A DNA stretch of 64,000 nucleotides from contig JACKKF010000005.1 of assembly GCA_020637555.1 (NCBI GenBank), positions 186,001 to 250,000 of the forward strand, written 5' to 3'. The translations under genes and the position numbers were made by a program. Below, piece by piece: positions 50,731 to 59,584 of the stretch (position 1 is the first letter of the stretch; each line of letters begins with the position of its first letter). The notes beneath the pieces were generated by a model that saw nothing but the letters and a program-made list of their open reading frames with translations, had not been told where the DNA came from and did not search any database. The DNA comes from Rhodobacter sp. (lineage in GTDB: Bacteria; Pseudomonadota; Alphaproteobacteria; Rhodobacterales; Rhodobacteraceae).

Positions 50731-52258
50731 AGCTGTCGATGGTCCTGAGCGTGCCGTCCAGCGCCGTGCCCTGTTCGTCCTGCAAGGCCGAGGTCACCAG
50801 GCGGCGCACCCAGTCGGCGGCATCCTCGCGGCCGGACAGGCGCCGTGCGGCCTGCATCACCCGGTCGAACTTGCCCAGCCCGCGGGCGTGGGTATCCGAA
50901 TACCCCTTGATGAGGCGGCGCACCTTCAGCATTTCGACAGCCAGGGCATAGTCGCGCGGAGCTTCGGCCAGTGCCGCATCCAGCCAGGCGGTCAGATGCA
51001 CCATTTCGTCGGCGTGCCGCAAGCTGCGCCGCCGCCACCCCTGCAGCGAGGCCAGAACGTGCAACTGCACAAAGGGCAGCACCCGATCGGTTCTGAGACG
51101 CCGCCCCTTGTTCACCCGCCGGTCGATCCAGGCATAAAGCCGCGGACGCGCCTGGATCCAGCGCCCCAGCCCCGCGGGCAGCAGGCTGACGATTTCCTCG
51201 CCTCGGGGGTGGGTGAATTCGGTCAGTTGCATGACACCCGTGGCCCCCATCTCGGCGCGGATACGGGCCAGGCGCTCGGGCCGGGTCTTGGCATCGGCTA
51301 CGCGGAAGATATCGTCATAGGCCATGGCATTGGCGATGTGCTTGGCCCCGGCGATGGACAATGCCCAGTCGTTTGCCGGGCCATCCAGCGCCAGGACGCG
51401 GTCCAGCCGGTCCAGGTATTCGGCCCCATAGGCGGGGTCCTGAAAGCCCACGACCTTGCGCAAACCGGCCTGCGTCATGGGCTGCACCGGGCCGGGCAGG
51501 GCGGTGACACGGGTTTCAAGGGCCTGCCAGGCGGTCAACAGACGCGCGGGGCCCTGGGGTGCGGCCGCGGCCATGGGCGGTGCATCGGCCGTGCGCGCCG
51601 GCTGGACGCCTTGCTGCGCGGCCTCGAACCCGGCGGCAAAGGCCCTGAGCGAGGGTTCCACCCCCTTGCCGCCCGCGCGGATCGCGTCCTCGAAGGCCGC
51701 GCGCGGAAAGGGCAGGGCGCCCGATCCCGCCAGCGCGCCGAACAGCGAGGCGGAAATGACGGACCCGGCGCGGATCGCCACCTGGTCGAAATCCGCAAGG
51801 ATCAGAGAGCGCGCGGCAACCTCGGCGGCGGCGCGCACCTCGTCGGCGTTGGCGATGCCGTCGCCCGGGACGGTCTTTTCGCTGACCGCCAGCGCCCGGT
51901 GGGTCGAGGCGATCAGCGTCGTGCGGTCCGGCGTGACAAAGCCCCGCAGGATGGCGCGGCCGGCTTCCATCATCTCGGCGGCGATCATGATATCCACGTC
52001 GCCGGCCGAAGGCGCCAGCGAGAAGACCGTGGGAACCGGCCCCTGAGGGGCCATTTCGATGTAATAGATCGTTGCCCCGGTGCGCTGCGCGACGCCGGCG
52101 ACCGATGTTGCCTGAACGGCATACCCCTGCGAGCGTGCGACAGCCTCGATCCAGCCGGTGAGCACACCGCCGCCCTGGCCGCCGACGGCCAGCGCCGCCA
52201 GCTTGATGATGCCGTCCTGCGTGGTGTCGGGCGCGAATTGCGAAAGGGGCAGGTTCAT
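50711..52258 (-). CDS. iorB: Indolepyruvate oxidoreductase subunit beta with C-terminal extension
   Basis: A 515-residue protein. The N-terminal 190 residues form the 2-oxoacid:ferredoxin oxidoreductase gamma-type domain (LAVGGQGGGVLTGWI, then SVAGVAQRTGATIYYIEM). The rest is a long helical C-terminal domain (about 240-515, DUF6537-like), much longer than archaeal IorB of about 200 residues. With IorA it would oxidise aryl-pyruvates to aryl-acetyl-CoA with CoA and an electron acceptor. Its ATG overlaps the iorA stop (ATGA). Confidence 0.85.
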   Translation of the reverse strand: MNLPLSQFAPDTTQDGIIKLAALAVGGQGGGVLTGWIEAVARSQGYAVQATSVAGVAQRTGATIYYIEMAPQGPVPTVFSLAPSAGDVDIMIAAEMMEAGRAILRGFVTPDRTTLIASTHRALAVSEKTVPGDGIANADEVRAAAEVAARSLILADFDQVAIRAGSVISASLFGALAGSGALPFPRAAFEDAIRAGGKGVEPSLRAFAAGFEAAQQGVQPARTADAPPMAAAAPQGPARLLTAWQALETRVTALPGPVQPMTQAGLRKVVGFQDPAYGAEYLDRLDRVLALDGPANDWALSIAGAKHIANAMAYDDIFRVADAKTRPERLARIRAEMGATGVMQLTEFTHPRGEEIVSLLPAGLGRWIQARPRLYAWIDRRVNKGRRLRTDRVLPFVQLHVLASLQGWRRRSLRHADEMVHLTAWLDAALAEAPRDYALAVEMLKVRRLIKGYSDTHARGLGKFDRVMQAARRLSGREDAADWVRRLVTSALQDEQGTALDGTLRTIDSFIDSAG

Positions 52259-54402
52259 GCCGGGTCTCCAAAGCTCAGCCGCCTGGCCATGCGACGGCGC
52301 GACAGTGCGCCGATGATCCGCTGGCGCCAGCCGTCCAGACGGGCCTCCCAGCCCGAGGGGTTGTGCACCACGCGCGCCTCGTAGAACGAGGGGCACAGAA
52401 CGGCGGCCTCGGCCACTTCGCCGCAGTTGCCACAGGCGACGCAGCTTTGGTCGATCGAGGCGACGGGATCGTCGCGCAAGGGATCGTCCAGCCGTTTGAG
52501 CGACAGCGAGGGGCAGCCCGACAGGCGGATGCAGGCGTGATCGCCGGTGCAGACGGTTTCATCGACGCCAAAGCGCGGGGCTTCGACTCGGCGGCCCTCC
52601 TTGATGGCCTTGGCACGCAGGGGTTTCTCGCGCCGCTGCTTGTTCAGCATGCATTCCGACGATGCGACGATCACCCGGGGCCCGGGGGCTTCGGTGGTCA
52701 GTGCCTCGCGCAGGACATCGCGCATATGGGCCACGTCATAGGTGCGGTCCACCTGACGCACCCACGAGATGCCGATCCCCTTCAGCGCCCGGGAAATCGG
52801 GTTGTTCGTCGATTTCGTCGGGTTCTGCGCCCGTGACGACAGGATGTCCTGCCCGCCGGTCGCGGCCGAGTAGTAGTTGTCGACGATGACCGCCACGCCG
52901 TCCGACTTGTTGAACATCATGTTGCCGAACGAACTGCTGAGCCCGTTGTGCCAGAAGCCCCCGTCGCCGATGACGGAAATCGGCCGTTTCTTGCCGCCGC
53001 CGTCGAACGCGGCATTCGACGCCGGCCCCAGCCCGTACCCCATCGTCGCGCCGCCGATGTTGAACGGCGGCAGGCTGGCGAACAGATGGCAGCCGATGTC
53101 GGCACTGATCTGGTGTTCACCCAGCTCCTGCTGCACCAGTTTCATCGCCGCAAAGATCGGCCGTTCCGGGCAGCCGGTGCAAAAGCCCGGCGGCCGCACC
53201 GGCACGGTCCTGGACAGATCCGGGATTTCGGGCGCCGGCTCGTTGGGGGCGAGCACCTGCGCCGGCAGCAGACCGGGCGCTTCCGCGCGCAGGAAGCTTT
53301 CGATCGCATCATGCATGACCTTGCCGGTGTATTCCCCGGCCATCGGGAAGATGTCCTTGCCATGCAGGCGCACGGCCATCCCGTCGCGCAGCACATGCGT
53401 GGACAGGTGCTGCTCGATGAATTCCGGCTGACCTTCCTCGACGATCAGGACCGAATCCTTGCCCCGGCAGAAGGCCGCGAATTCGTCGGGCAGGATCGGA
53501 TAGGTCACGTTCAGGCAATAGATCGGCACGCTGGTCTGGCCATGCAGATCGGCCAGGCCCAGGCGTTGAAGCGCGCGGATGACGCCATTGTACATGCCGC
53601 CCTGACACACGATGCCGACGGGGGCCTCGGCCGGGCCGAACACCTCGTTCAGGGCGTGCTCGCGGATGAAGCGGACGGCGGCGGGCCAGCGGTTGTTGAT
53701 CTTGTCGTGTTCCTGCGCATAGCTCATCGGCGGCAGCACGATCCGGTCCACGTTGCGCTGCGGATTGGCCAGCGCGTCGCGCACCGTCAGGGGCGGGGGG
53801 ACGTTGTCGCGGGTGGCGAACTGGCCGGTGACGTGACAGGCGCGGATGCGCACCATCAGCATGACCGGCGTGTTCGAGGCTTCGCTCAGTTCGAACCCGT
53901 CGCCCACTGCCTTGACGATCGACGGCAGGTTGGGGCGCGGGTCCAGCAGCCAGAACTGCGACTTCATCGCAAAGGCGTGGCTGCGTTCCTGCATGATGCT
54001 GGACCCTTCGCCGTAATCCTCGCCGACGATGATCAGGGCGCCGCCCGTCACCCCCGACGACGACAGGTTGGCCAGCGCGTCCGAGGCGACGTTCACGCCC
54101 ACCGGCCCCTTGAAGGTCACGGCGCCGCGGATCGGGTAGTGGACCGACGCGGCCAGCATCGCGCCCGCGGCGGCCTCGGATGCGTTGGCCTCGAACCGGA
54201 CGCCCAGTTCGGCCATCAGGTCCTCGGCATCGGCGAGAACGTCCATCAGGTGGCTGATCGGTGCGCCCTGGTAGCCGCCGACATAGCCGACACCGTTTTC
54301 CAGCAGGGCCTTGGTGATCGCCAGGATCCCTTCGCCGGTAAAGGTGCCGCCATCGCCCAGTCGCAGGTGTTCGACTTCTGCCTTGAAGGAGCGTTCCGCC
54401 AT
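52255..54402 (-). CDS. iorA: Indolepyruvate oxidoreductase subunit alpha
   Basis: A 715-residue thiamine-diphosphate enzyme. The N-terminal pyrimidine-binding domain (GYVGGYQGAPISHLMD, about 38-53) and the later ThDP domain (ADIGCHLFASLPPFN ... SVIGDGGFWHNGLSS, then DNYYSAATGGQ) are clear. FCTGCPERPIF is family-specific, and the C-terminus bears an iron-sulfur region (CTGDHACIRLSGCPS ... CVACGNCGEVAE). It acts on products of aromatic amino acid transamination. The neighbours suggest a catabolic operon on the minus strand, but the VOC gene and others start about 20 bases or more upstream. Confidence 0.9.
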   Translation of the reverse strand: MAERSFKAEVEHLRLGDGGTFTGEGILAITKALLENGVGYVGGYQGAPISHLMDVLADAEDLMAELGVRFEANASEAAAGAMLAASVHYPIRGAVTFKGPVGVNVASDALANLSSSGVTGGALIIVGEDYGEGSSIMQERSHAFAMKSQFWLLDPRPNLPSIVKAVGDGFELSEASNTPVMLMVRIRACHVTGQFATRDNVPPPLTVRDALANPQRNVDRIVLPPMSYAQEHDKINNRWPAAVRFIREHALNEVFGPAEAPVGIVCQGGMYNGVIRALQRLGLADLHGQTSVPIYCLNVTYPILPDEFAAFCRGKDSVLIVEEGQPEFIEQHLSTHVLRDGMAVRLHGKDIFPMAGEYTGKVMHDAIESFLRAEAPGLLPAQVLAPNEPAPEIPDLSRTVPVRPPGFCTGCPERPIFAAMKLVQQELGEHQISADIGCHLFASLPPFNIGGATMGYGLGPASNAAFDGGGKKRPISVIGDGGFWHNGLSSSFGNMMFNKSDGVAVIVDNYYSAATGGQDILSSRAQNPTKSTNNPISRALKGIGISWVRQVDRTYDVAHMRDVLREALTTEAPGPRVIVASSECMLNKQRREKPLRAKAIKEGRRVEAPRFGVDETVCTGDHACIRLSGCPSLSLKRLDDPLRDDPVASIDQSCVACGNCGEVAEAAVLCPSFYEARVVHNPSGWEARLDGWRQRIIGALSRRRMARRLSFGDPA

Positions 54403-54422
54403 GATGTCTTACCCGTTCCGTC

Positions 54423-55010
54423 TCATTCCGAGGGGGCGGTGTTCGACCACAGGATCGGCCCGCCCGCGTGTTCATAAGCCATGCCCCCGGGGAACGAGAT
54501 CGCCTCGAACTGCAATCCCCACGGGGCCGAGAAATAGAGAATGCTCTGACCCGCGGCCGGACCGTCGTTCACGGGCAGCGGGCCCATGTTGGTCTGAACG
54601 CCGGCCTCGTGCAGATAGGCGGCGGCGGCGTCGATGTCGTCCACATAGAAGGCGATGTGATACGCGCCCACATCGCTGTTGCGCTGCACGATCACCTGCT
54701 GGTCGGGCGCATCGTAGTTGAACAGTTCGATGTTGCTGCCGAAACCGCAGCGCAACATGCGGATCTCGTTGACCACGGCTCGCGGGTTCACGCCCAGCAG
54801 GTCCTGCATGAACGTGCCCTGATCGTCACGGAAGGGGCCAAAGGCCATCGCGCGTTCGCAGCCCAGGATGTCGACGAAGAACGATTCCGCCTGGTCCAGG
54901 TCGGGAACCGTCAGGCCGATGTGATTGACGCCTCGGACGCCGGGCATGGGATCGGCCAGGGCCGGGCCGGCGACGGCCAGCAAGAGAGCGGTGACAGTGA
55001 GTGTCTTCAC
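54423..55010 (-). CDS. Exported VOC (glyoxalase/dioxygenase-fold) protein
   Basis: A 195-residue protein with a Sec signal peptide (MKTLTVTALLLAVAGPALAD, cut near residue 19) followed by one vicinal-oxygen-chelate module pair: VNHIGLTVPDLDQAESFF (metal His), GSNIELFNYD (Glu) and AYHIAFYVDDIDAA (His). The metal ligands H, H and E are present, so it may bind a divalent metal in the periplasm. The GTG at 55010 has GGAAGG at 8 bases and is preferred to an ATG at 55025, which has no ribosome site. Periplasmic VOC enzymes are unusual; substrate unknown. Confidence 0.8.
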   Translation of the reverse strand: MKTLTVTALLLAVAGPALADPMPGVRGVNHIGLTVPDLDQAESFFVDILGCERAMAFGPFRDDQGTFMQDLLGVNPRAVVNEIRMLRCGFGSNIELFNYDAPDQQVIVQRNSDVGAYHIAFYVDDIDAAAAYLHEAGVQTNMGPLPVNDGPAAGQSILYFSAPWGLQFEAISFPGGMAYEHAGGPILWSNTAPSE

Positions 55011-55034
55011 AGGCTTTCCTTCCATGGTGACGGG

Positions 55035-55505
55035 TCAGAATTCGTGCTTTCGGATATTGCGCAGGATCTTCTGCAACGTTCCGGTGAAGGCGCGGCGCTC
55101 GTCCTCGGGGACGCCCTTGAACAGCGCGTCCTGCGCGTCGGCCATATGCGGCCAGAGCGTGTCGAACACCGCGCGCCCCGCGGGCGTGATGTGGATGCGC
55201 GTGGCGCGGCTGTCGCTGGTATCGGCCTCGCGCCGGATCAGCCCGTCATTCGCAAGCTGGTCCAGCGCCCGGCTGAGTGTCGATTGTTCGGTCACGGTGT
55301 AGACCGCCAATTCGCGGATCAGCGGCGCCTGAACCACCGACAGCACCGCCAGGGCCCGCATCTTGGGCGTGGTCAGCCCGTGGCGGGCCATTTCCACCCT
55401 GAGCGCGGCGTTGTAGCGGCCCATGATCCGGTTCATCAGGTAGGGCGCGAACCCCTCGAGCCCGGATTCGCCCAGCCTGGGGCGGTTTGGTTGCTGGTCA
55501 TTCAT
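55035..55505 (-). CDS. MarR-family transcriptional regulator
   Basis: A 156-residue winged-helix regulator. The core is MRALAVLSVVQAPLIRELA, VTEQSTLSRALDQLANDGLI (recognition helix) and the wing RREADTSDSRATRIHITPAG, followed by a dimerisation helix. MarR proteins sense small, often aromatic, molecules. Its ATG overlaps the stop of the upstream flavoprotein gene. The AT-rich inverted repeat at 57918, in the divergent promoter of the cluster, is a likely target. Confidence 0.9.
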   Translation of the reverse strand: MNDQQPNRPRLGESGLEGFAPYLMNRIMGRYNAALRVEMARHGLTTPKMRALAVLSVVQAPLIRELAVYTVTEQSTLSRALDQLANDGLIRREADTSDSRATRIHITPAGRAVFDTLWPHMADAQDALFKGVPEDERRAFTGTLQKILRNIRKHEF

Positions 55506-57064
55506 GCGCCCAGCCTTTTTGCTGCGTTGAAACCCGACCCGCCGCCCAGGCCGGGGCCTGGATGGGTCGCGGCGCCGATATGGATCAGACCGCGCACCGG
55601 GCCAAGCCCGTTCGTGCTGTGCTTGAATGGCCGCCAGATGAAGAACTGGTCGATGCCGCAATGCCCGCCGTAGGGATCGCCGCCGACAAGGTTCATGTTC
55701 ATCGCTTCCAGATCGGCCGGAGAATAGGCGCGTCGCGCCAGGCGGATCCCGGCGAAGTCCTTGATATGGCGGGCCAGGATCGCCTCGATCCGGTCGGCAA
55801 AGGCCTCGCGCGTGGGCGCGTCCCATTGGCGCCCGCCGATCTGCCCGGCGGCATCGCCCTTGATGACACGCGGCGCGTCGGGGATCTGCAACCACAAGAT
55901 CGCCTTGCCCTCGGGGCAGCGCGTCGGGTCCAGACGCGAGGGCTGTCCCACGCAGATTGTCGGCGTTTCGGGAAACAGGCCGCGCTCGGCCTCGTTCGCG
56001 GATTTCGACACGGCATCCAGACTGTCGGACAGATGGATCAGCGCCACATCCTCGAGTCCGGGGGTCAGCCATTCAGGGGGGCGATCCAGCGCGAAATGCA
56101 GCTGGAAATTGCCCCGGCCATAGCGATAGTCGGGCAGGGCGGCCCGATCCTGCGGCAGGTCCACCCCGTCGAGAAGCCGGGTATACAACTGGTCCGGCGC
56201 GACCGAGGCCAGCACCGAGCGCGTGGCAATCTCCTCGCCATCGGCCAGCCGCACGCCCGTGACGCGCCCGTTCGCGGTGGTGATCTTCGCAACATCCGCG
56301 CCGGTGCGCAGCGTGCCGCCGTGGGCCTCGATCAGGGCCTTGAAGGCGGCGACCCCGGCGCCGGATCCCCCTTTGACCACCGGTGCGCCCGCCGCTTCCA
56401 GGGCAAAGGCGATCACCTTGCCCATCTGCGCGGAATAGGTCGATTCCGGGGTCAATCCCGTGTGCAGGCACCACGGCGCCCAGAGGGCGTGCACCATCGG
56501 GCTTTGATAGCGGGCCTCCAGCCAGCCGCGCGCGGGCGCCAGCGCGCTGCCCATCCAGGCGGCCAGTCCCCTGAGACCGCGCTTGCGCACCTGCCCGAAC
56601 AGCAGCCGGGCGGTGCCCCAGCTCCAGAGCGGCCCGCCGAGCAGCGCGAACAGAAACGGCGCATCCGCGGCCAGTTGCCCGACATCGTGCGCGTGCCGGT
56701 CGCCGTCGCCCTGGGCCAGCGCATTGAACCGGCGGACATTCTCGGCCTGGTCCATGGTGAACACCAGCGCCTCGCCATCCGGACGCAGAACCGCGGTCGG
56801 CGTCGGCGTGTGGCAGTATTCGAACCCGTGCCTGGCCAGATGCGGCCCCAGGGCCGCCCCGGCGGGCGAGGTCATGAACAACACCCAGGTGGCCGCCATC
56901 ACGTCATGGTTGAACCCGGGCAGGGTTGCCTGATCGGTGAACAGGCAGCCCCCCAGACGATCCTCGCGCTCCAGCACCGTGACCTTGTCGCCCTTCAGCG
57001 CCAGCAGCGCGGCGGCGACCAGCCCGTTGATCCCGGACCCGATGATGACGTGATCGGCGGCCAT
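55502..57064 (-). CDS. Phytoene-desaturase/PYROXD2-like FAD oxidoreductase (copy 1)
   Basis: A 520-residue flavoprotein. The FAD dinucleotide fold is VIIGSGINGLVAAALLALKGDKVTVLERED (about 5-34), then GGCLFTDQATLPGFNHD, a substrate domain, and the C-terminal FAD segment GLIHIGAATHPGPGLGGGSGFNAAKRL. The layout matches PYROXD2-type proteins within the phytoene desaturase/amine oxidase clan. No carotenoid genes are near, so carotenoid desaturation is unlikely. It lies between the cyclase gene (5-base gap) and the MarR gene (4-base overlap), and has a paralogue at 57966. Confidence 0.87.
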   Translation of the reverse strand: MAADHVIIGSGINGLVAAALLALKGDKVTVLEREDRLGGCLFTDQATLPGFNHDVMAATWVLFMTSPAGAALGPHLARHGFEYCHTPTPTAVLRPDGEALVFTMDQAENVRRFNALAQGDGDRHAHDVGQLAADAPFLFALLGGPLWSWGTARLLFGQVRKRGLRGLAAWMGSALAPARGWLEARYQSPMVHALWAPWCLHTGLTPESTYSAQMGKVIAFALEAAGAPVVKGGSGAGVAAFKALIEAHGGTLRTGADVAKITTANGRVTGVRLADGEEIATRSVLASVAPDQLYTRLLDGVDLPQDRAALPDYRYGRGNFQLHFALDRPPEWLTPGLEDVALIHLSDSLDAVSKSANEAERGLFPETPTICVGQPSRLDPTRCPEGKAILWLQIPDAPRVIKGDAAGQIGGRQWDAPTREAFADRIEAILARHIKDFAGIRLARRAYSPADLEAMNMNLVGGDPYGGHCGIDQFFIWRPFKHSTNGLGPVRGLIHIGAATHPGPGLGGGSGFNAAKRLGA

Positions 57065-57069
57065 CGCGG

Positions 57070-57861
57070 TCAGCCCTTCGGCACCAGCGCCAGCGCGCGA
57101 ATCGGCGAGCCGGTGCCATGCACGATCTTGAGAGGCGCCGCGATCAGGATCGCGCCCTTGGCCGGCAGCTTGTCCAGATTGGCCAGCGAGGCCAGCCCGA
57201 AGCGGTTGTTCGCGTGCAGCAGGTTGTGCGCGGGGAAGGGCGGGGTCATGCCGCCCGCCAGGCCCGCGTCGGTGCCGATGCACTGGCTGCCCCAGCCGAC
57301 GATGCCCTTGTCGATCAGGTGCTGGATGACCTCGGCGGTCGGCCCAGGGGTGTGGGGGCCGGTCTCGTTCGCGTTCAGAAACAGCGCCTCGTCATGGGCC
57401 CGGCTGTCCCAGTCCGACCGCAGCACGACCCATTCGCCCGCATTGATCGGGCCATGCTGCGCCTCCCAGGCGTTCACATGGTCGATGGTCAGCAGGAAAT
57501 CGGGGTCGGCGGCGCATTCGGCGCTGAAGTCCAGCACGTTGACCGGGGCGACAACGCGCTGGATGTCCAGCGTGTCGGTGAAGCCGTCGGAATAGTCCTT
57601 GCCGGTGATCCAGTGGTGCGGCGCGTCGAAATGGGTGCCGGAATGCTCGCCCAGCTCCAGCCAGTTCCACGCCCAGAACGGGCCGTCGCTGTCGTATTCG
57701 CTGATGCGGTGAATCTTGATCGGCGGGGTGTCCTTGGCCAGTTCCGGCGGCAGTTTCAGCAGCGGCGTGTCGGGACCCAGCAGGCCCGTGCAGTCCACCA
57801 CCTCGATCCCGCCCGAGGCCAGCAGCCCGGCGAGTTGTTGCAAGACGTTCGATGCGCTCAT
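57070..57861 (-). CDS. Cyclase-family metal hydrolase (kynurenine formamidase/isatin hydrolase-like)
   Basis: A 263-residue protein of the cyclase family. The metal motif GEHSGTHFDAPHHWITG (HxGTHxDxPxH) is intact. SQCIGTDAG, PFPAHNLLH and a C-terminal APLKIVHGTGSPIRALAL follow. Family members open ring or formyl amides, such as N-formylkynurenine or isatin. The form of the motif and the surrounding residues recall isatin hydrolase, but this is from memory and unproven. It is the first gene of the minus-strand set that includes a flavoprotein and MarR. Confidence 0.87.
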   Translation of the reverse strand: MSASNVLQQLAGLLASGGIEVVDCTGLLGPDTPLLKLPPELAKDTPPIKIHRISEYDSDGPFWAWNWLELGEHSGTHFDAPHHWITGKDYSDGFTDTLDIQRVVAPVNVLDFSAECAADPDFLLTIDHVNAWEAQHGPINAGEWVVLRSDWDSRAHDEALFLNANETGPHTPGPTAEVIQHLIDKGIVGWGSQCIGTDAGLAGGMTPPFPAHNLLHANNRFGLASLANLDKLPAKGAILIAAPLKIVHGTGSPIRALALVPKG

Positions 57862-57917
57862 GGTGAGTCTCCCTGGTTCCTGGCCCGTCGTGGCCTTTTG
57901 CCAGAATCATGCTAGAC

Positions 57918-57943
57918 AGATAAATATGCATTTGCAATTATCT
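57918..57943. promoter_or_regulatory. AT-rich inverted repeat in divergent promoter, possible MarR operator
   Basis: AGATAA and TTATCT arms flank an AT-rich 14-base centre that contains ATGCATTTGCA. The 104-bp gap separates the divergent cyclase and flavoprotein genes, and the site lies where it could control both. It resembles MarR operators in size and composition. Confidence 0.5.
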
Positions 57944-57965
57944 TCACGACTCATCGGGGGTATTC

Positions 57966-59531
57966 ATGGCCGAAAACTTTGACGCAGTGCTGATCGGCGC
58001 GGGCCATAACGGCCTGGCGTGCGCGCTGCATTTGGCGGCCAAGGGCTGGCGTGTCGGTGTGTTCGAACGGGCGCAGGATGCCGGCGGCGCGGTCAAGTCG
58101 GGCGCCTACACGTTGCCCGGGTTTCGCCATGACTGGGCGGCCATGAACCTGTCGCTTTTCGCAGGAAGCCAGTTTTTCAAGGATTATTCCGAGGAATTGA
58201 CGCGACATGGCCTGGCATTCGTGCCGGTAGACCAGCCGTTCGCCTCGGCTTTTCCGGATGGGCGCTGGCTGGGCATCGGCATGGATGCGGCGGCCAACCG
58301 CGCCCGGATCGCCGCGGAATCCGAGGTCGACGCACAGACCTGGGATGCGCTGACGGCCGGGTTCGCGGATCGCGCGCAGGACGTGTTCGCGCTGCTGGGT
58401 GCGCCCATGAAGATGCGTGCATTAGCATCTTTCTTGTGGGGTGTCTGGCGGCGGCGGGGCACGGGCGGCGCGCTGGACCTGACGCAGTTCCTGGCGCAAT
58501 CGCCACGCGCCTGGCTGGAGCAGACCTTCGAATCACCCCGCCTCAGGGCGCTGCTCGGGGCCTGGGGGATGCATCTGGACTATGCCCCCGACATCGCCGG
58601 CGGCGCGCTGTTTCCCTATCTCGAAGGGATGGCAGGGCAGGCCTTTGGCATGGCGCTGGGCGCGGGCGGTGCCGACACGGTGACGCGCGCGCTGGTCGCC
58701 GCGATCGAGGCCCGCGGCGGGGTGGTGCAATGCGGGGCCGAGGTCACCGCGATCCGTCACGCGGGCGGCAGGGCCCAGGGCATCACCTTGGCCGATGGCC
58801 GTCAGATCGACGCGGGGCGCGCGGTGATCGGCAGCCTTGCGCCCTCGGGTCTGTTGCGGCTGACCGGGGGAACCGGGGACGCGGGCTTTGACCGCCGGAT
58901 GGGCGATTTCGTCCATGCGCCCGGAACGATGATGATCCATCTGGCGATGGACGGCCTGCCCGACTGGGCGGCCGGCGACGCGCTGCAACGCTTTGCCTAT
59001 GTTCATCTCGCGCCCTCGCTGGATCAGATGGCGCGCACCTATCAGCAGGCGCGCGCCGGCCTCCTGCCGGACGAACCGATCCTGGTTTGCGGCCAGCCGA
59101 CGGTGTTCGACCCCTCGCGCGCCCCTGAGGGGCAGCATGTCCTGTGGTTGCAGGTGCGCATGGTGCCGGGCACGATCCGGGGCGATGCCGCCGGGCAGAT
59201 CGCGGCGACCGACTGGGCCGCCGCCGCCGAACCCATGGCGGAACGCGCGCTCGACATCCTCGATCGGTATGCCCCGGGGGTGCGCGCCAGGATCCTTGGC
59301 CGACGCATCGTCACCCCGGCCGAGCTGGAGGCCGACAATCCCAACCTGGTGGGCGGAGATCAGGTCTGCGGCAGTCATCATCTGGCGCAGCATTTCCTGT
59401 TTCGCCCGGCCCCCGGGCACGCGGATGGCAGCACGCCGATCCGCAACCTGCATCTGACCGGCGCGGCCGTCTGGCCCGGCGCGGGGACAGGGGCGGGCTC
59501 CGGCTATCTGCTGGCCCGCAAACTGACATGA
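57966..59531 (+). CDS. Phytoene-desaturase/PYROXD2-like FAD oxidoreductase (copy 2)
   Basis: A 521-residue flavoprotein paralogous to the one at 55502. The FAD fold is AVLIGAGHNGLACALHLAAKGWRVGVFERA (about 6-35), with DAGGAVKSGAYTLPGFRHDW after it and the C-terminal NLHLTGAAVWPGAGTGAGSGYLLA. Shared internal blocks such as EGQHVLWLQV and GDAAGQIA show common descent with copy 1. The two are probably not redundant: each is expressed from its own side of the divergent promoter. The ABC transporter genes follow after 53 bases on the same strand. Confidence 0.87.
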   Translation: MAENFDAVLIGAGHNGLACALHLAAKGWRVGVFERAQDAGGAVKSGAYTLPGFRHDWAAMNLSLFAGSQFFKDYSEELTRHGLAFVPVDQPFASAFPDGRWLGIGMDAAANRARIAAESEVDAQTWDALTAGFADRAQDVFALLGAPMKMRALASFLWGVWRRRGTGGALDLTQFLAQSPRAWLEQTFESPRLRALLGAWGMHLDYAPDIAGGALFPYLEGMAGQAFGMALGAGGADTVTRALVAAIEARGGVVQCGAEVTAIRHAGGRAQGITLADGRQIDAGRAVIGSLAPSGLLRLTGGTGDAGFDRRMGDFVHAPGTMMIHLAMDGLPDWAAGDALQRFAYVHLAPSLDQMARTYQQARAGLLPDEPILVCGQPTVFDPSRAPEGQHVLWLQVRMVPGTIRGDAAGQIAATDWAAAAEPMAERALDILDRYAPGVRARILGRRIVTPAELEADNPNLVGGDQVCGSHHLAQHFLFRPAPGHADGSTPIRNLHLTGAAVWPGAGTGAGSGYLLARKLT

Positions 59532-59584
59532 ACCAGACCCGCAAAGGGCACCCAACCGCATCCTAACATCAGGGAAATGAAGAC

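Noticed and set aside
55502..59531. Carotenoid biosynthesis cluster
   Set aside because: The flavoproteins resemble phytoene desaturases, but no crtB, crtE or other carotenoid genes are near, and the layout is closer to PYROXD2.
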